Origin: Novipirellula artificiosorum
GTDB lineage: Bacteria > Planctomycetota > Planctomycetia > Pirellulales > Pirellulaceae
Direction of reading: 5' to 3'
Length of the DNA: 64,000 nt
Assembly (NCBI RefSeq): GCF_007860135.1
Contig: NZ_SJPV01000006.1
Span: 62,001-126,000, forward strand
Each line of letters starts with the position of its first letter. Position 1 is the stretch's first letter. The notes below the pieces were generated by a model. That model worked only from the letters and a program-made list of their open reading frames with translations, made no database searches and was not told the origin of the DNA. Below, piece by piece: positions 62,648-64,000 of this stretch. Both the position numbers and the translations under genes were made by a program.

Positions 62648-63952
62648 CTAAAACTCCCTTCCGCCAAGACAGCGAATCTCATCTCCGACACGCAACAACA
62701 AACGCCCTTGGGCAAACGCAGGCGTCGCCCCAACCGGCCCCCCCAAGTCGACCTCACCGAGTTTCTCAAAACGTTCACTCGCTCGCAACAGCGTGGCCTT
62801 ACCGTCGAGGCTGATGATCAGCAGCGTGTCTCCAACAATAATGGGGGAAGCACCGAAATTGCCGCCGATCCGCTTGGACCAAATCATTTTGCCCTCTGCG
62901 GCGTCTGCACAAGATGCGACCCCTCTATCATCGACGAGGAACAGACGGCCGTCTTTGACCGAGGCAGTCGGAACGTAGGGAGCGCCTCGATCGATTCGAT
63001 AGACTTGCTCGGGCAATTGATCCGCCGTCGCAGGAATTCGCACCGCCACCAAGTGGTTCCCGCCACCGCCGCTTCCGGCTGAGGCGATTGCGAGATCTCC
63101 CACCAAGACCGGAGTGCTGCAGCATCGCATTTCGAACACTGGTAAGCTCCAAATCATTTCGCCCGTCTTGGCATCAAGCCCGAACATGCCGTTGCCGGTA
63201 TTGGCATCGATCACCTGGGTGGTCCCATCGACATTTTTGTAGATGGCAGGAACGCCATAGCAGGTCCTTGTTGTTTTCAGCGGCGTCTCCCAAAGGGTTT
63301 TTCCCGTGGCCCGGTCGACGGCGATCATCCGGCTTCGCCCGGCGGTTTCGCCAGGGTCCAGCTGCTCGCCTTGTTGCGAATTGAGCAATAGCACCATCGA
63401 GCCAAACAGTTGCGGCGAGGTGCCGAATCCGTGTTGGCTTTGCCAAGTACCCAAGTCTCGCGACCAAAGCTCGTTGCCGTCGTGATCGAAGCTCTTCAGC
63501 ATCGTGTGCTTCGGATCACTCCAGGCCACGACCACACCACGGTCGTCCACGGTCGGTGTGCTCGATGCATAGGTATTACGGTTGTGAATCTTAGCGACCG
63601 TATGGGGATAGGGTCTGCTGAAAACCACCTTTCCGGTATCCAGATCGATTGCCTCGAGAGCGATCGAGTGGTTCGCAGGGTCCGCCGTCAGATAGAAAAC
63701 ACGGCCTGCAGCGATTGCCATCGATCCGACATCGGTCGAAGGCAGCTTGTGTCGCCAAACGTAGTCTTGGTCGGTCCACGCGGTAGGCAACGTGCCATCC
63801 TCAACATATCCATTTGTCTCCATGCCACGAAACCCGGACCAATTTACGGGCGGAGTTTCCCCTGAGGCAATTGGGGCGAGTCCCGCCATGCCGACAAGGC
63901 AAACGAGCGTGTTGCGAACAAATCGATGGAGCGGTTTCGAGAGCAAATGCAT
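62648..63952 (-). CDS. Exported PQQ-like beta-propeller protein
   Basis: A 434-residue exported protein with signal peptide MHLLSKPLHRFVRNTLVCLVGMAGL (cut near ASG). Repeats such as ALEAIDLDTGKVVFSRPYP, AVDRATGKTLWETPL, LDAKTGEMIWSLPV and CADAAEGKMIWSKRI are the PQQ-type propeller blades, and NWSGFRGMETNGYVEDGTLP is the usual planctomycete opening. The blades lack the metal and PQQ ligands of dehydrogenases as far as I can see, so it is probably a scaffold or binding protein. It begins the unit with larE and the kinase, and ends 5 bp before the larE TTG. Confidence 0.88.
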   Translation of the reverse strand: MHLLSKPLHRFVRNTLVCLVGMAGLAPIASGETPPVNWSGFRGMETNGYVEDGTLPTAWTDQDYVWRHKLPSTDVGSMAIAAGRVFYLTADPANHSIALEAIDLDTGKVVFSRPYPHTVAKIHNRNTYASSTPTVDDRGVVVAWSDPKHTMLKSFDHDGNELWSRDLGTWQSQHGFGTSPQLFGSMVLLLNSQQGEQLDPGETAGRSRMIAVDRATGKTLWETPLKTTRTCYGVPAIYKNVDGTTQVIDANTGNGMFGLDAKTGEMIWSLPVFEMRCCSTPVLVGDLAIASAGSGGGGNHLVAVRIPATADQLPEQVYRIDRGAPYVPTASVKDGRLFLVDDRGVASCADAAEGKMIWSKRIGGNFGASPIIVGDTLLIISLDGKATLLRASERFEKLGEVDLGGPVGATPAFAQGRLLLRVGDEIRCLGGREF

Positions 63953-64000
63953 ACGTCATTCAAACCTATACGGCAATTTCACGAGTGTACGATTAATACG

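Overview
The window looks like a chromosomal segment of a marine-type planctomycete of the Pirellulaceae (Rhodopirellula and relatives). This rests on protein content, not on a database search. Two loci pair a DUF1501 protein with a planctomycete cytochrome (PSCyt1/DUF1549/DUF1553) protein. There is also a sulfatase, DUF1080, GH127, a Tat-exported Gfo/Idh/MocA oxidoreductase, a PQQ-like propeller protein, a Ser/Thr kinase with one membrane anchor, and a membrane protein with the NPYAPT-type N-terminus. Genes are densely packed on both strands. No prophage, CRISPR array, rRNA operon or conjugative module is visible.

Layout. 1-6.6 kb: 3' end of a DUF1553 gene, a DUF1501 gene, a UxaE-like epimerase, a sulfatase and a broken GH3 glycosidase that lost its middle. 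6.6-9 kb: a long structured leader and an unusual sigma-70 factor with a DNA-binding N-terminal extension, followed by an inverted pair of REP-like hairpins. 9.1-13.4 kb: a minus-strand run of cobA-hemD fusion, redoxin, CMD-family protein, mobA and moeA with touching or overlapping ends. 13.6-18.2 kb: rpsT, LL-diaminopimelate aminotransferase, a soluble histidine kinase and an MDR oxidoreductase. 18.2-20 kb: a REP-associated tyrosine transposase (RAYT) whose 5' end is tandemly duplicated, then a zinc-ribbon membrane protein and tRNA-Leu(UAA). 21-26.6 kb: L-serine dehydratase, a GT39-like glycosyltransferase and an RND/MMPL exporter. 26.6-33.2 kb: the second DUF1501/DUF1553 pair, with a 1709-residue cytochrome/WD40 protein. 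33.6-37.9 kb: secreted DUF1080, esterase and GH127 enzymes. 38-44 kb: an NtrC-type two-component pair, an HtrA protease and two small exported proteins. 44.5-50 kb: type IIA topoisomerase A and B subunits and an enolase-superfamily enzyme. 50-60 kb: exported oxidoreductase, a fusion of two cyclic-nucleotide-binding-like domains with a four-cluster ferredoxin, a 1.1-kilo-residue Gly-rich cytoplasmic protein, an unclassified glycosidase-like secreted protein and a nucleoside hydrolase. 60-64 kb: PQQ-like protein, LarE and Ser/Thr kinase in one minus-strand unit.

Working together. Most secreted enzymes fit degradation of sulfated or uronate-containing polysaccharides: sulfatase, GH3 remnant, GH127, esterase, DUF1080 and UxaE epimerase. 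The cobA-hemD to moeA run joins tetrapyrrole and molybdenum-cofactor synthesis. The strongest candidates for undescribed biology are the cyclic-nucleotide/ferredoxin fusion with the adjacent Gly-rich protein operon (51.6-60.2 kb), the leader RNA and architecture of the sigma factor (6.8-9.0 kb), and the RAYT element with its duplicated end. All functions are inferred from motifs read by eye; no alignment or structure prediction was run.
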